Notes: generated by a model not told the origin, from the sequence alone. Numbered from the stretch's first letter, positions 1-8,377 are shown. The stretch is DNA of 64,000 nt from Hymenobacter aerilatus (GCF_022921095.1 NZ_CP095053.1:2770501-2834500); one strand, 5' to 3'. Program-made: numbers and translations.

Positions 1-261
1 TGACAAGCGCACCGTTTGCCCGGGCATCACCTCAAACTCGCCACTTTGCCGGCTTGTTGCTTGTCCGCCCCGACTTCTTTTTGCCACCTGTAGCTCGTAG
101 CGGTAGCTGGCTGGCTGGCTGCTCTGACTACGGCAGTAGCCAGTGATATGCAGTTCGGTTTCGTCATGCTCCAGTAAGAGTTTCGCCTCACAAGGTATTT
201 CCCTACCCTGATAGGTCAACAGGCAGCCAAGCACCAATAAGTGTAGTATAGATAACAGCAT
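1..261 (-). CDS. csgH: CsgH-like curli protein, C-terminus cut by window edge
   Basis: A reading frame starts with ATG at 261 and runs off the left edge (87 codons visible). It begins with a hydrophobic signal segment (MLLSILHLLVLGCLLTYQG) and continues into a small beta-rich domain. A segment with RSQSSQPASYRYELQVAKRS, then GGQATSRQSGEFEV and PGQ, resembles the CsgH family, periplasmic curli subunit chaperones that keep CsgA from polymerising inside the cell and occupy the role of CsgC. It follows csgA and csgB in the same orientation, which supports the call. The start was chosen because the signal peptide begins there. Family assignment comes from motif recall, not an alignment, so I am moderately sure. 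Confidence 0.65.
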   Translation of the reverse strand, partial: MLLSILHLLVLGCLLTYQGREIPCEAKLLLEHDETELHITGYCRSQSSQPASYRYELQVAKRSRGGQATSRQSGEFEVMPGQTVRLS

Positions 262-372
262 AGGCGAACCAAGTAAGCGGTTTGTTTTTCAGCAGTAGTG
301 AGTGGATCCTTTGGCAACTATTATCGAAATCAACTAGTCCTGTACATAGGACCCGGCGACGCGACCCGCAAC

Positions 373-403
373 GGAAAGACCAACCACATGGGCTGGTCTT
401 TCC
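373..403. terminator. Hairpin between csgB and csgH
   Basis: GGAAAGACCA at 373-382 pairs perfectly with TGGTCTTTCC at 394-403 around an 11-base loop. It lies just downstream of the csgB stop codon. There is no U-run on the minus strand, so it may stabilise or process the csgAB message rather than terminate it. Confidence 0.4.
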
Positions 404-422
404 TGGGTTACTGGGCGCAACG

Positions 423-1010
423 TTACTGCCCGATTTTGCCCTGCTCGATGCTCAAGCGAATGCCGTTGCCACGCATTTCGATGCTGTAGCCTTGCGGCAC
501 CAACGGGCCTGTATCGCGGGTACTTAGTAAGTTGTTGTTGCCTTCCTGCAACAGGCGGTACTCTACATTGGACGTCTGGGCCTGACGGTTCACCATGTTT
601 CCGCTACCCTTTTGCACTAAAGTAGTCAGGTTTTGGTCGCCGGTTGTCTCACTCACGGCCGCATTATCTTGGCCTTGCTGGGTGATACGCGTGGTGTTGC
701 CCGTGCCCGTTTGCACAATGTAGGCTTTGTTCAGGCTGCCTACCTGCTCAATGTAAGCCCGGTTGGCTTGGTTGCCTGCATTCTGCTGAGTGGTGAGAGC
801 CGTATTGCTGTTGCCTTGCTGCACAATTTCTGACAAGTTCTGCAGGTTGGCAGTCAGCGGCAAGGGCAAATTTTTCCAGTTAGCACCCAGGTCCTCTACC
901 AGACGCTGCTCAGCCGTTGCGGCTTCACTACGACCAAGCTGCTGGGCAAGTACGGGATGGGTGCCCCAGCTCAGCAGGCTGCTCAATGCCAAAAGCAGTG
1001 CATATTTCAT
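423..1010 (-). CDS. csgB: Curli nucleator/minor subunit CsgB-like
   Basis: A 195-residue secreted protein with a signal peptide ending near VLAQQ (about residue 22). From about residue 60 it carries imperfect curlin repeats rich in Gln, Asn and Gly (for example IVQQGNSNTA, YIVQTGTGNTTRITQQGQDN, LVQKGSGNMV), the pattern of amyloid-forming curlins. In characterised curli systems CsgB anchors to the cell surface and seeds CsgA polymerisation. Here it follows csgA by about 130 bases in the same direction and is the shorter, less regular of the two curlins, so CsgB is the better name. The C-terminus (SIEMRGNGIRLSIEQGKIGQ) departs from the repeat and could be the anchoring part, as in E. coli CsgB; that is inference. 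Confidence 0.8.
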   Translation of the reverse strand: MKYALLLALSSLLSWGTHPVLAQQLGRSEAATAEQRLVEDLGANWKNLPLPLTANLQNLSEIVQQGNSNTALTTQQNAGNQANRAYIEQVGSLNKAYIVQTGTGNTTRITQQGQDNAAVSETTGDQNLTTLVQKGSGNMVNRQAQTSNVEYRLLQEGNNNLLSTRDTGPLVPQGYSIEMRGNGIRLSIEQGKIGQ

Positions 1011-1063
1011 AGGTGATTTTTCAAGGAAATGGCGGTTTCACTCTTCCACTACAGAAACCGTAG

Positions 1064-1101
1064 CCGGGCGCTGCTCCCCGGCGAGAGACGTACGCGCCCG
1101 G
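1064..1101. other. Stem-loop in csgA-csgB gap
   Basis: CCGGGCG at 1064-1070 pairs with CGCCCGG at 1095-1101, in the 131-base gap between the two curlin genes. Such a stem could set the CsgA:CsgB ratio by partial termination or RNA processing. The function is inferred from position only. Confidence 0.3.
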
Positions 1102-1141
1102 CTAGTTAGGTGTAGGGTGTGCGTGTCACACACCTCCTCGC

Positions 1142-1954
1142 TTAGCGACGATCCTGCGAAACGTAAGCGGCGTTGTTGTTACCACCTTGCTGAATGGAGC
1201 TGCGCTGGTACTGGTCGCCGGAGAGTATCACACCGCTGGCCAGGGTTTTGCCCTGAAGCGTCACGGCCGTGTTATCATTACCCGTCTGCTGCTGCACGGC
1301 GGTGCTGTAGTTGGTATGCTGGAAAACATCCCCACTGTTGCGGTTGCCCTGTTGGTCTTGAGAAGACAGGTTGTTGTTGCCGTACTGGTTGAGGTTGGCA
1401 ATGTTATCGTCACCTGTACCAGAGCCTACCCCCTGCTGCCGCTGCTGGGCCCAGTTGTTGTTGCCGTTCTCCGTGCCGCCAGGAGTATACGAACCATCTA
1501 CTTGGTCTACGTTGATGCCCGCCTTATTACGGCGACCATTTTGCAACTGAATCGTAGTGTTTTGGCTGCCCCATACAATAGCCTGTGCCTCGTTGTTACT
1601 ACCTGTTTGCACTTGCAGGCCGTAGTTGCGGTTACCCTCGCGCTGGTAGAGCTGGGCGTTGTTTTTGGTGCCGCTTTGGTCTACTACCGCTACGTTGTTG
1701 CTACCAAGGTCTTTAGCTGGCGCGCCCGCAGCCTGCCCCTGAATTACCACTGAGCAGTTGTCGATAGAGCCTAATGCCGGAGCATTATAATTAGGATTAG
1801 GATTGCTCTGATTTACGGGCCGAGCGTTTAGAGCAATTGTTTCGCAGCCGATGCAATCATTTACATTACGAAACTCAGCGCGGGTTCCAGTTTGTGCATG
1901 AGCGGCCCCAGCCAGTAACATAGCACCCGCAATCAAAAGTTGAATGTTTTTCAT
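1142..1954 (-). CDS. csgA: Major curlin subunit CsgA-like
   Basis: A 270-residue secreted protein. The ATG at 1954 (MKNIQLLIAGAMLLAGAAHA) begins a clean signal peptide; an in-frame TTG three codons upstream is unlikely. The mature part has many curlin-type units, with recurrent GxxNxAxxxQxG spacing such as SGTKNNAQLYQREGNRN, QTGSNNEAQAIVWGSQN, QYGNNNLSSQDQQGNRN, QTGNDNTAVTLQG and QQGGNNNAAYVSQ. These units form the cross-beta amyloid fibre of curli at the cell surface and in the biofilm matrix. It is longer than E. coli CsgA (about 151 residues), so it has more repeats. Two Cys (in NDCIGCE) near the mature N-terminus are unusual for a curlin. It has its own promoter upstream. Confidence 0.85.
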   Translation of the reverse strand: MKNIQLLIAGAMLLAGAAHAQTGTRAEFRNVNDCIGCETIALNARPVNQSNPNPNYNAPALGSIDNCSVVIQGQAAGAPAKDLGSNNVAVVDQSGTKNNAQLYQREGNRNYGLQVQTGSNNEAQAIVWGSQNTTIQLQNGRRNKAGINVDQVDGSYTPGGTENGNNNWAQQRQQGVGSGTGDDNIANLNQYGNNNLSSQDQQGNRNSGDVFQHTNYSTAVQQQTGNDNTAVTLQGKTLASGVILSGDQYQRSSIQQGGNNNAAYVSQDRR

Positions 1955-2043
1955 GGTGTTCAAATAGAAATATGGTGGGATTCAACGGCAGATATTTTCT
2001 GCCGCTTATGCGGTACTCGTGTGCTCTTTCCGGAAGAACAAGT

Positions 2044-2074
2044 CAAATATAGAATTCATAATCAAAACCGCAAA
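2044..2074 (-). promoter_or_regulatory. csgA promoter, TTTG-N19-TAnnTTTG
   Basis: On the minus strand TTTG (2074-2071), exactly 19 bases and TATATTTG (2051-2044) match the Bacteroidota -33/-7 consensus. The expected transcript start lies near 2037, giving a leader of about 80 bases to the csgA ATG at 1954. The AT-rich 236-base gap between csgG and csgA that holds it supports separate transcription of the fibre subunits. Confidence 0.7.
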
Positions 2075-2199
2075 CGATTTCGTATTGAAATAATATTTTT
2101 TATTATAAAAATAATTATACAATTGAAAGCTTATGGTACTACTCCTGTCTACAGTATCAAAACAGTACAATTCCATTGTTTTTACCATATTGATTTCAC

Positions 2200-3606
2200 C
2201 TACTCTTTGTAGGCTTTGCTCCGTTTTTTTGGACTGCCCACCATGTAGGTAAGCCCCACTTGTAAAGAGGTAGTATTATCGTTGTATTGCCCCACAGCCG
2301 CGCCATCTATATTATCGCGCAGAAATAAACGGCCGTCGGCGCTACCCGTGGCGTACCACTTCCCACTGAGCTGATATTCCAAACCCACGCCCAGGGTAGC
2401 GTGGGGCACTACCCCACGGGGCCCAGCGTCGTTACCGAGGCCGTGTTGGGTGGCTCCACCGGCTAGCGTCAGGTAGGGCGAGAGCCTGTCGGTAGGCAGC
2501 ACGCGCATTTGCACCCCTGCCTCAGCGTAGAAAATCGTTTGGTCGAAGAAGCGTTGCGTGGCCAATCGGCCACCGCCAGCCGCTACAAAGGGTAGCCAGC
2601 GTCCGCCTTCCAACTGGTACGACAGCTTGCCCTGTACCGCAGGGGTGATGCGTGGGTTGGCAAAGTCGCCGGCGTAGCGCTGGGCGCCCGCCGTGAGGGT
2701 AGCATGCAAAGCGGGGTGGCGCTCCAGTACCTGCCTACCCAGCACATCGTACCGCAGGCCGTACTCCCGCTCCCGTACGTAAGCCATCATTTTGCTACCG
2801 GTGCGTTCCGTAGAATCCTGCACCGACCACAGATTCAGCTGGATACCTTCGAAAACAAGGGCCTGCACGGCCTTTTCAATGGCATCCTTCACGGCCATTT
2901 CGCTGGGCTCGTTGTAGGTGAAGCCCGTTTCGGTTTCTAGCAGCCGTTTGAACTTCACAAAGCGAAATAGGCTGGCATCCACCTGCTGCGACAGAATGGT
3001 TTTAGATGTGTATACGGTCTTCAGAATCTGGCCGGTACTGGTACTGATGGCTCGCAGGTATACCGTCACGCGGTCCTGCCGGTACTGCCCCGAGGCGCCG
3101 GCTCCAAAGTAGCGCAGGCCAGCTCCACCCGTCAGCATATTGGCGTCGTAGGAGATGATACCGCCTTCCAGAATCACGCCCGCAAACAGCAAAGGGGGTA
3201 GGGCGGGCTGCTTCACACCCGTTTGCTCGGCAAACTCGGCGCGGGTAGAACGAATGATTTTACGCTCGTTGAGCAGGTTGCCCAGATTTTCGCGCTCGAT
3301 AGGGTCAAACCACCCTGACTCCTCCAGGGCTTTCAGTAGGATGGTGGTAGCGCCCTGCGTAATGGCTGTAGAAAAGCTGGAACCGTTGAGCTGGGGCTTG
3401 TACTGGCCGGTCTGGTCGCGGAATTTGTATACGGCCACCACCGTACGGGACTTAGGCGCTGGCAGATCCCGCATTTCGCGGTTGCCGTTCACCTCGGCAC
3501 CCAGCCGGGCACGCTCCGTGCTGAACGGCTGATGAAAATAAGGCGTGCAGCCCGCCAGAAGTAGACCGCATGCGATAGGTAGGTAGTGGAATAGACGTAG
3601 CTTCAT
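2200..3606 (-). CDS. csgG: Curli secretion channel CsgG with C-terminal beta-barrel-like extension
   Basis: A 468-residue lipoprotein. ATG 3606 opens MKLRLFHYLPIACGLLLAGC, a lipoprotein signal; the longer frame upstream would overlap csgF. Residues about 25-290 match CsgG/HfaB: PKSRTVVAVYKFRDQTGQYK, STAITQGATTILLKALEESG, and FEREN-like IERENLGNLLNERKIIRS. CsgG oligomerises in the outer membrane as the curlin export pore. E. coli CsgG is about 277 residues; here an extra 180 or so residues follow, with alternating hydrophobic strands (YAEAGVQMRVLPTDRLSPYL, ATLGVGLEYQLSGKWYATGS, TTSLQVGLTYMVG) and the look of a small outer-membrane barrel. csgF lies 58 bases upstream. Confidence 0.85.
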   Translation of the reverse strand: MKLRLFHYLPIACGLLLAGCTPYFHQPFSTERARLGAEVNGNREMRDLPAPKSRTVVAVYKFRDQTGQYKPQLNGSSFSTAITQGATTILLKALEESGWFDPIERENLGNLLNERKIIRSTRAEFAEQTGVKQPALPPLLFAGVILEGGIISYDANMLTGGAGLRYFGAGASGQYRQDRVTVYLRAISTSTGQILKTVYTSKTILSQQVDASLFRFVKFKRLLETETGFTYNEPSEMAVKDAIEKAVQALVFEGIQLNLWSVQDSTERTGSKMMAYVREREYGLRYDVLGRQVLERHPALHATLTAGAQRYAGDFANPRITPAVQGKLSYQLEGGRWLPFVAAGGGRLATQRFFDQTIFYAEAGVQMRVLPTDRLSPYLTLAGGATQHGLGNDAGPRGVVPHATLGVGLEYQLSGKWYATGSADGRLFLRDNIDGAAVGQYNDNTTSLQVGLTYMVGSPKKRSKAYKE

Positions 3607-3664
3607 AGGGGGGTGGGAGACGGAGGCGGTCAGGCAAAACAGCGGGGTGGGTAGGGCCCGCGGC

Positions 3665-4093
3665 TTACGGAATGTTGGGGATAGTAACGGTCGTCTGGTT
3701 GCCGGTTGCCGGGTCGGAAATCTGAATGACCACTCCCGCACTCCCCGGTGTCACCTGAATCTGGTAACCGCCTACCTGGTAGGTACCTGCTCGTACGCTG
3801 CCTCCCTGCCCAAACTGCGAGGTAATGAAGCGGTCGGTCAGCTGGCTCAGAATCTGCCGGTTGAGGCCCGCCGCGAAGTCAGCCAGCGGGTCGGTGGGGG
3901 TTTGCGCACGGCCGGCGTTCGGGTCTTTGTTGGTGTCCTGAGCCGTGGCGGCGCTCAGCATCCAGGAATAGTTGAAAGAGTTGCCGCCCCCAAAGTTTGG
4001 GTTCTTCGGCTCATAAATAAAGTCCTGCGCGTGCGCAAACCCCGGCAGCAGGTACACACTCAGCAGAACAAGACAAACGCGGAGTATTCTCAT
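3665..4093 (-). CDS. csgF: Curli assembly factor CsgF
   Basis: A 142-residue secreted protein with a signal peptide ending at GFAHAQ. The mature N-terminus DFIYEPKNPNFGGGNSFNYS is the diagnostic CsgF motif (the part that plugs the CsgG pore and forms its second constriction), followed by an alpha-helical middle (LADFAAGLNRQILSQLTDRF) and a short beta-rich end. CsgF couples the CsgG pore to CsgB nucleation at the surface. It sits between csgE and csgG in the usual csgEFG order, 56 bases after csgE. Confidence 0.9.
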   Translation of the reverse strand: MRILRVCLVLLSVYLLPGFAHAQDFIYEPKNPNFGGGNSFNYSWMLSAATAQDTNKDPNAGRAQTPTDPLADFAAGLNRQILSQLTDRFITSQFGQGGSVRAGTYQVGGYQIQVTPGSAGVVIQISDPATGNQTTVTIPNIP

Positions 4094-4149
4094 GGGTAAA
4101 ATGAATGAGAGGGTGGGAAATAAAGGCTGATGTTGAGGTAGAAAAGCAA

Positions 4150-4737
4150 CTAATACACTTCTAAGACGCGCCGCTCGCCCTGTTCTAGCTGACGGCTAAT
4201 ATCCTGGCTGATTTGCAGGTATTCCACTGCCAGCGCAATAGCCTGTGCGGCGGCTTCCTCTACTAGTTCTTGACGCGGCTGCAACGGAAATTCGAGCAAG
4301 TCTTCGTTGTTGACGCTCAGTGCTACCAGAGCCGAGTTGCCGCGCGCCGGCCGTTCGCTGATGGTTACTACAAAATCCTGTATGCCCACAGGAGCTTCAA
4401 AACCGGCATAGAAGGCATCGTAGAAATCGTGGCCGATTTTCGTCACCGTTTGGTCTACCACCAACCCGCTCGACTCGGGGCCGCCGGTGGGTGCTCGGCT
4501 AGACTGAAGAGAATCGGCGCGGAGCAGCAGGCGCAAGGCTTCCTCTACCTTTTTGGGGGAGAGCTGCTTACTTTCCTGCTTGCCCGGCAGCTTGGAATCG
4601 GCCTTCGTGGGTTGATTTGCCCGCACCGGTGCCCGGCGCTCGGCCTGACCATAGACAGCAGGCATTCCCAGCAGCCCTACCCAATACAGTAGGATACAAC
4701 ATGCCCGACGTATAACACAACCTCCCAGACTATTCAT
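4150..4737 (-). CDS. csgE: Curli periplasmic adaptor CsgE
   Basis: A 195-residue secreted protein. An N-terminal hydrophobic segment ending near VYGQ is followed by a low-complexity stretch, then a CsgE domain from about residue 95: VDQTVTKIGHDFYDAFYAGF and VVTISERPARGNSALVALSV. CsgE caps the periplasmic side of CsgG and directs curlins into the channel. It is the first gene of the csgEFG run and is preceded by a 350-base AT-rich region. No CsgD-like regulator is present in the window. Confidence 0.85.
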   Translation of the reverse strand: MNSLGGCVIRRACCILLYWVGLLGMPAVYGQAERRAPVRANQPTKADSKLPGKQESKQLSPKKVEEALRLLLRADSLQSSRAPTGGPESSGLVVDQTVTKIGHDFYDAFYAGFEAPVGIQDFVVTISERPARGNSALVALSVNNEDLLEFPLQPRQELVEEAAAQAIALAVEYLQISQDISRQLEQGERRVLEVY

Positions 4738-5094
4738 AAAATTGTCTTATTTTTATCAAATAGGACTTATCCCAACCTATGCTGTCCTTTTGTTCTGTTT
4801 TATTAATGATGACTAACCACCTTATAAACAGCCTGAACTGCCAGCACTCATAAATATAATTGTCTAAAAAAATAATACAAATCCCTGCACTTTTATTTGC
4901 ACTGTATTTATCAATTAAACAATATATAATAAAATAAATTATATTTATATACCCCTGTTTCACGTTTTATATAGCAGGGGTAGGGAAGCGCCGGTAGTGA
5001 CAGCCCACATGCCGGGGCCGGAAAATGGTCATTCTACCTTGGGCTGGTCAGACGAAATCCGGTAGGGCAGGCGGCTTTCGGGTAGTCCTTGCCT
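4738..5094. other. AT-rich divergent intergenic region between csgE and uup
   Basis: About 350 bases, with the stretch 4738-4970 markedly AT-rich against a GC-rich background. It is the shared upstream region of the minus-strand csgEFG operon and the plus-strand ABC-F gene. I found no exact TAnnTTTG box for csgE here. Regulation of curli through this region is likely but not shown. Confidence 0.5.
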
Positions 5095-5102
5095 TACCTT
5101 TG
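5095..5102 (+). promoter_or_regulatory. TAnnTTTG box 4 bases ahead of uup start
   Basis: TACCTTTG at 5095-5102, with only TACC before the ATG at 5107. The usual transcript start about 6-7 bases after this box would fall on or inside the start codon, implying a leaderless message. Confidence 0.5.
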
Positions 5103-5106
5103 TACC

Positions 5107-7020
5107 ATGAATCTGCTTTCCGCTGAGAATATCTCGAAAAATTACGCCGACCGTTGGCTGTTCCGCGACCTGAACTTTGGCCTACAACAAGGGCAGCGCG
5201 TGGCGCTGGTTGGCATCAATGGCACTGGCAAAACCACGCTGCTGCGCATTTTAGCCGGTATTGAGCCCGGCGACACCGGCTCGGTGAGCGTGCGCAAGGA
5301 TACCCGCGTGGCCTTTTTGGGTCAGCAGCCGGTGTTTGATGAAAACCTGACGGTAGAGGAAACCATCTTTGCCAGCCAAAACGCTACCCTGGCGGCCATC
5401 CGCGACTACGAGCACGTGGTGAACGACCCCAACCACTCGCCCAACGAGCTGCAACGGGTGCTGGAACTGATGGATGCCCACAACGCCTGGGACTACGACT
5501 CGCAGGTGAAGCAGATTCTGGGTCGGCTGGGCATTCTGGGCGAGTTGCTGGCGCGCAAGGTCAGTAACTTGTCGGGTGGACAACGCAAGCGCGTGGCCCT
5601 GGCCCGCGTGCTGATCGAGGAGCCCGACGTGCTAATCCTGGACGAGCCCACCAACCACCTCGACCTCGATACGATTGAGTGGCTCGAAAACCGTCTGGCC
5701 TCCCCTACCCTGACGCTGCTGATGGTAACCCACGACCGCTATTTCCTGGATAAAGTAGCCAACGAAATTGTGGAGCTGGACCAAGGCCGCGTGCACCGCT
5801 ACCAGGGCAACTACTCCTATTTTGTGGAGAAGAAAGCCGAGCGCGAGCAAATGGAAACCGTGGAGGTGGAGAAGGCCCGCAACCTGCTGCGCAAGGAGCT
5901 GGAATGGATGCGCCGCCAACCTCAGGCCCGCGGTACCAAGCAAAAAGCCCGCATCGACGCGTTCTACGAAACGCAGGAGAAAGCCAAAACCAAGATTGGT
6001 GGCCCGCAGCTAGAGCTATCTGTGAAAACGACCCGCCAGGGCGGCAAAATCATTGAGGTAGAGCACTTGCACAAGCAGTTTGGCGACCATGTGGTGCTGA
6101 ACGATTTCAGCTACGTCTTCAAGAAAAAGGACCGCATCGGTCTGATTGGCCCTAATGGCGCGGGCAAGTCTACCCTGCTCAACATGCTCACGGGCCGCTT
6201 AGCCCCCGATTCGGGCACGGTGGATGCTGGTCAGACCACTGTATTTGGCTACTACACCCAAACCGAGCTGGAGTTCGATGACTCGCAGCGGGTAATTGAT
6301 ATTGTGAAGGAAGTGGCCGAGGTAGTGGAAATGGCCAATGGCGACGTGGTGACGGCGTCGCAGTTCTTGCAGCACTTCCAGTTTCCGCCGGCTCAGCAGT
6401 ATACGCTGGTGAGCAAGCTGAGCGGAGGCGAAAAGCGCCGCTTGCAGCTCTTGCGCGTGCTCATCAAGAACCCCAACTTCCTGATTCTGGACGAGCCGAC
6501 GAACGATCTGGACATCATTACGCTGAATATCCTGGAGGATTTTCTACTGAACTTCCAAGGGTGTCTGCTCATCGTATCGCACGACCGCTACTTTATGGAT
6601 GCACTGGTGGAGCACGTGTTTGTGCTGGAGCCGGGCGGCGTGATGCACAACTTCCCCGGCAACTACACCGATTACCGCGAGTGGCAAAAGGAGCACAACA
6701 CGGCTGAATACCAGCAGCAAGCTGCCAAAACGGCGAAGGCCGCCGCAGGCGTGGCGCCGGCTGCCACCCCGGTTGCTCCTGCCCCTACCCCAGCAGCGGC
6801 CCCCAAACGCAAGGCCTCCTTTGCCGAGAAGAAAGAATACGAAACCCTGGAAGCTGATATGGAGAAGCTGGAAACCGAAAAGCAGCAACTCATAGAAAAG
6901 CTCAGCAGCGGTACCGGCACTCCACAAGAGCTAGCCGACTGGGCTGCCCGTCTCAAGAAAATCGATTCGGAGCTGGACGAGAAGGGCGAGCGGTGGCTGG
7001 AACTAGCCGAGATTGTGTAG
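5107..7020 (+). CDS. uup: ABC-F family ATPase, Uup-like
   Basis: A 637-residue soluble protein with two ATP-binding cassettes and no membrane segments. Cassette 1 has Walker A GINGTGKTT, signature LSGGQRKR and Walker B VLILDEPTNHLD; cassette 2 has GPNGAGKST, LSGGEKRR and FLILDEPTNDLD. An ABC-F linker rich in charged helices lies between them (about residues 240-300). After an Ala/Pro-rich hinge, the last 75 residues form a coiled coil (KKEYETLEADMEKLETEKQQ) like the DNA/ribosome-binding C-terminus of Uup. ABC-F proteins act on ribosomes; Uup also affects replication-linked transposon excision. ATG 5107 (MNLLSAENIS) fits the family N-terminus better than an in-frame ATG at 5089. Confidence 0.85.
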   Translation: MNLLSAENISKNYADRWLFRDLNFGLQQGQRVALVGINGTGKTTLLRILAGIEPGDTGSVSVRKDTRVAFLGQQPVFDENLTVEETIFASQNATLAAIRDYEHVVNDPNHSPNELQRVLELMDAHNAWDYDSQVKQILGRLGILGELLARKVSNLSGGQRKRVALARVLIEEPDVLILDEPTNHLDLDTIEWLENRLASPTLTLLMVTHDRYFLDKVANEIVELDQGRVHRYQGNYSYFVEKKAEREQMETVEVEKARNLLRKELEWMRRQPQARGTKQKARIDAFYETQEKAKTKIGGPQLELSVKTTRQGGKIIEVEHLHKQFGDHVVLNDFSYVFKKKDRIGLIGPNGAGKSTLLNMLTGRLAPDSGTVDAGQTTVFGYYTQTELEFDDSQRVIDIVKEVAEVVEMANGDVVTASQFLQHFQFPPAQQYTLVSKLSGGEKRRLQLLRVLIKNPNFLILDEPTNDLDIITLNILEDFLLNFQGCLLIVSHDRYFMDALVEHVFVLEPGGVMHNFPGNYTDYREWQKEHNTAEYQQQAAKTAKAAAGVAPAATPVAPAPTPAAAPKRKASFAEKKEYETLEADMEKLETEKQQLIEKLSSGTGTPQELADWAARLKKIDSELDEKGERWLELAEIV

Positions 7021-7036
7021 ATGTACTTAGCTAAAC

Positions 7037-7072
7037 AAAAACGCCGGCCCCTAGGAGCCGGCGTTTTTGTTT
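7037..7072. terminator. Bidirectional terminator between convergent genes
   Basis: AAAAACGCCGGC (7037-7048) pairs perfectly with GCCGGCGTTTTT (7057-7068) around an 8-base loop, with T-runs on both strands. It separates the stop codon of uup from that of the convergent lipoprotein gene. Confidence 0.9.
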
Positions 7073-7077
7073 TGTGG

Positions 7078-7830
7078 TCACTGCTTCGTTCGGTTTTGCG
7101 TGAAATCGAACGTGGCGGGCTGCTGCCCGTCAACAGGCACTACTACCCGAATCACATCGGCCGCATCGGTACGCGGAAAGTAGACGTAGCCGCGAATGTA
7201 CTGGCCCGGCGGCAGGGTATTTTTGCGTAGCAGCCGTTGCTCTACCTCATCCTTCGTGTATCGTACTTGGTCGGCGGCGATGCTGTGGTCTATGCGCTGG
7301 TTGGTGTAGTAGTTTCGCTCATTCTGTTGCCGATATGCGCGTGCTTCTATCTCCTCGTCCGTTTCTTTTTTCTTGATACTAACCACGTTTTCTGTGATGT
7401 GGCCCAACGTGGTGAGCAGCTCACCGAAACTAACTTTGGTGGCTTCTTTCGATTCATAAGCCAACTGCGTTTCCAGCTGTTGCATACGCTGCTCTGGGTC
7501 GATGGCCGCTACGCGTGCCGGCACATTGGTAGGCGCACCCGCTGTTGCGGCCTGGGTGGTCACGGGTTGGTAGAAAAACTGCTCGGGAGCTACCAGAATG
7601 GGCTGCGAGGAGCCGTTCTCTACCACTGCCTCAAACACCAGCTCCCTACCCTCGTACCGCACAAAGCTCATCTGCACTAATAAGCTATCTTGCTCGTGCA
7701 ATACCATTTCGCGCCCTTCATACCAAATTGTATGCTCTGCTGTGGGCTTCATGGTAAGGAAATAAGATGGTCCGCACGCAGTCAAGAAACCGCCAAGAAC
7801 GAACAGCAACAGATAGTGCAGCACACGCAT
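7078..7830 (-). CDS. Lipoprotein of unknown function
   Basis: A 250-residue protein with a lipoprotein signal (LLFVLGGFLTAC, Cys at residue 19), so probably anchored in a membrane on the periplasmic face. Residues 20-85 look beta-rich; residues 110-205 are helical and charged (DPEQRMQQLETQLAYESKEA, KKKETDEEIEARAYRQQNER). The C-terminal strand segment GQYIRGYVYFPRTDAADVIR followed by VVVPVDG resembles the end domain of lipoproteins that stabilise a surface partner, but I recognise no named family. It stands alone between two terminators. Confidence 0.7.
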   Translation of the reverse strand: MRVLHYLLLFVLGGFLTACGPSYFLTMKPTAEHTIWYEGREMVLHEQDSLLVQMSFVRYEGRELVFEAVVENGSSQPILVAPEQFFYQPVTTQAATAGAPTNVPARVAAIDPEQRMQQLETQLAYESKEATKVSFGELLTTLGHITENVVSIKKKETDEEIEARAYRQQNERNYYTNQRIDHSIAADQVRYTKDEVEQRLLRKNTLPPGQYIRGYVYFPRTDAADVIRVVVPVDGQQPATFDFTQNRTKQ

Positions 7831-7931
7831 AGGGTAGGAGGCTAAAGAATAGCTATACTGAAAGTAAATAAACGAAGCATTCGATAAATAATATATAGAA
7901 GCGGCCCGGTAATTCTTTAGGCTATATCATA

Positions 7932-7967
7932 AAATAAAACCCAGGCTGCGGTAGTGCAACCTGGGTT
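7932..7967 (-). terminator. Terminator after the acidic protein gene
   Basis: AACCCAGG at 7938-7945 pairs with CCTGGGTT at 7960-7967; the A-rich left flank gives a U-run on the minus-strand transcript. It lies 24 bases past the stop of the gene at 7991-8377. Confidence 0.7.
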
Positions 7968-7990
7968 CTAGCAAGACATTTTTCCTGCTT

Positions 7991-8377
7991 CTACGCCTTC
8001 CACACTTCCTGACGCACGGCTTTGCCTACAGTCAGGATGAAGCGAGTAGGGTTGGGCACCAACGTGAGGCGGGCTTCCTTGCCGGAATATTTCTCAGAGT
8101 CGATCCAGACGCCTTCTTTGGGGGTAGGCTCGCCGCTGGTATTGGCGGGCAGGTAGGCAGTGGGCAGCAGCACGTCGGTATCGGAGCCCAGTTCGTCGTG
8201 CACTTTCTCCAGCGCTTCTTCCAAGAACTGGCCGTACTCATCGTTGAAGTCGTCTTCCAGATCGTGCAGCTCCTCTTCCACGTCGTCGTAGCGGGCGTCG
8301 TCGTAGGTGAGGGTTTGCAGCTCTGCCTTTTTCTCAATCAGGGTAACGAGGGCTTGATTTAGTTCAGTAACATTCAT
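7991..8377 (-). CDS. Acidic protein of unknown function
   Basis: A 128-residue soluble protein starting at ATG 8377 (MNVTELNQALVTLIEKKAEL). The first half is helical and strongly acidic (YDDARYDDVEEELHDLEDDF, EALEKVHDELGSDTD); the second half is beta-like and ends in a basic tail (TVGKAVRQEVWKA). No signal peptide or known motif is visible. The codon use matches the neighbours and the frame is closed by a good terminator, so it is a real gene. I do not recognise the family; it may be a lineage-conserved protein. Confidence 0.7.
   Translation of the reverse strand: MNVTELNQALVTLIEKKAELQTLTYDDARYDDVEEELHDLEDDFNDEYGQFLEEALEKVHDELGSDTDVLLPTAYLPANTSGEPTPKEGVWIDSEKYSGKEARLTLVPNPTRFILTVGKAVRQEVWKA

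Noticed and set aside
3607..3741. A longer CsgG N-terminus starting at 3741
   Set aside because: It would overlap csgF and precede a clear lipoprotein signal that starts at 3606.
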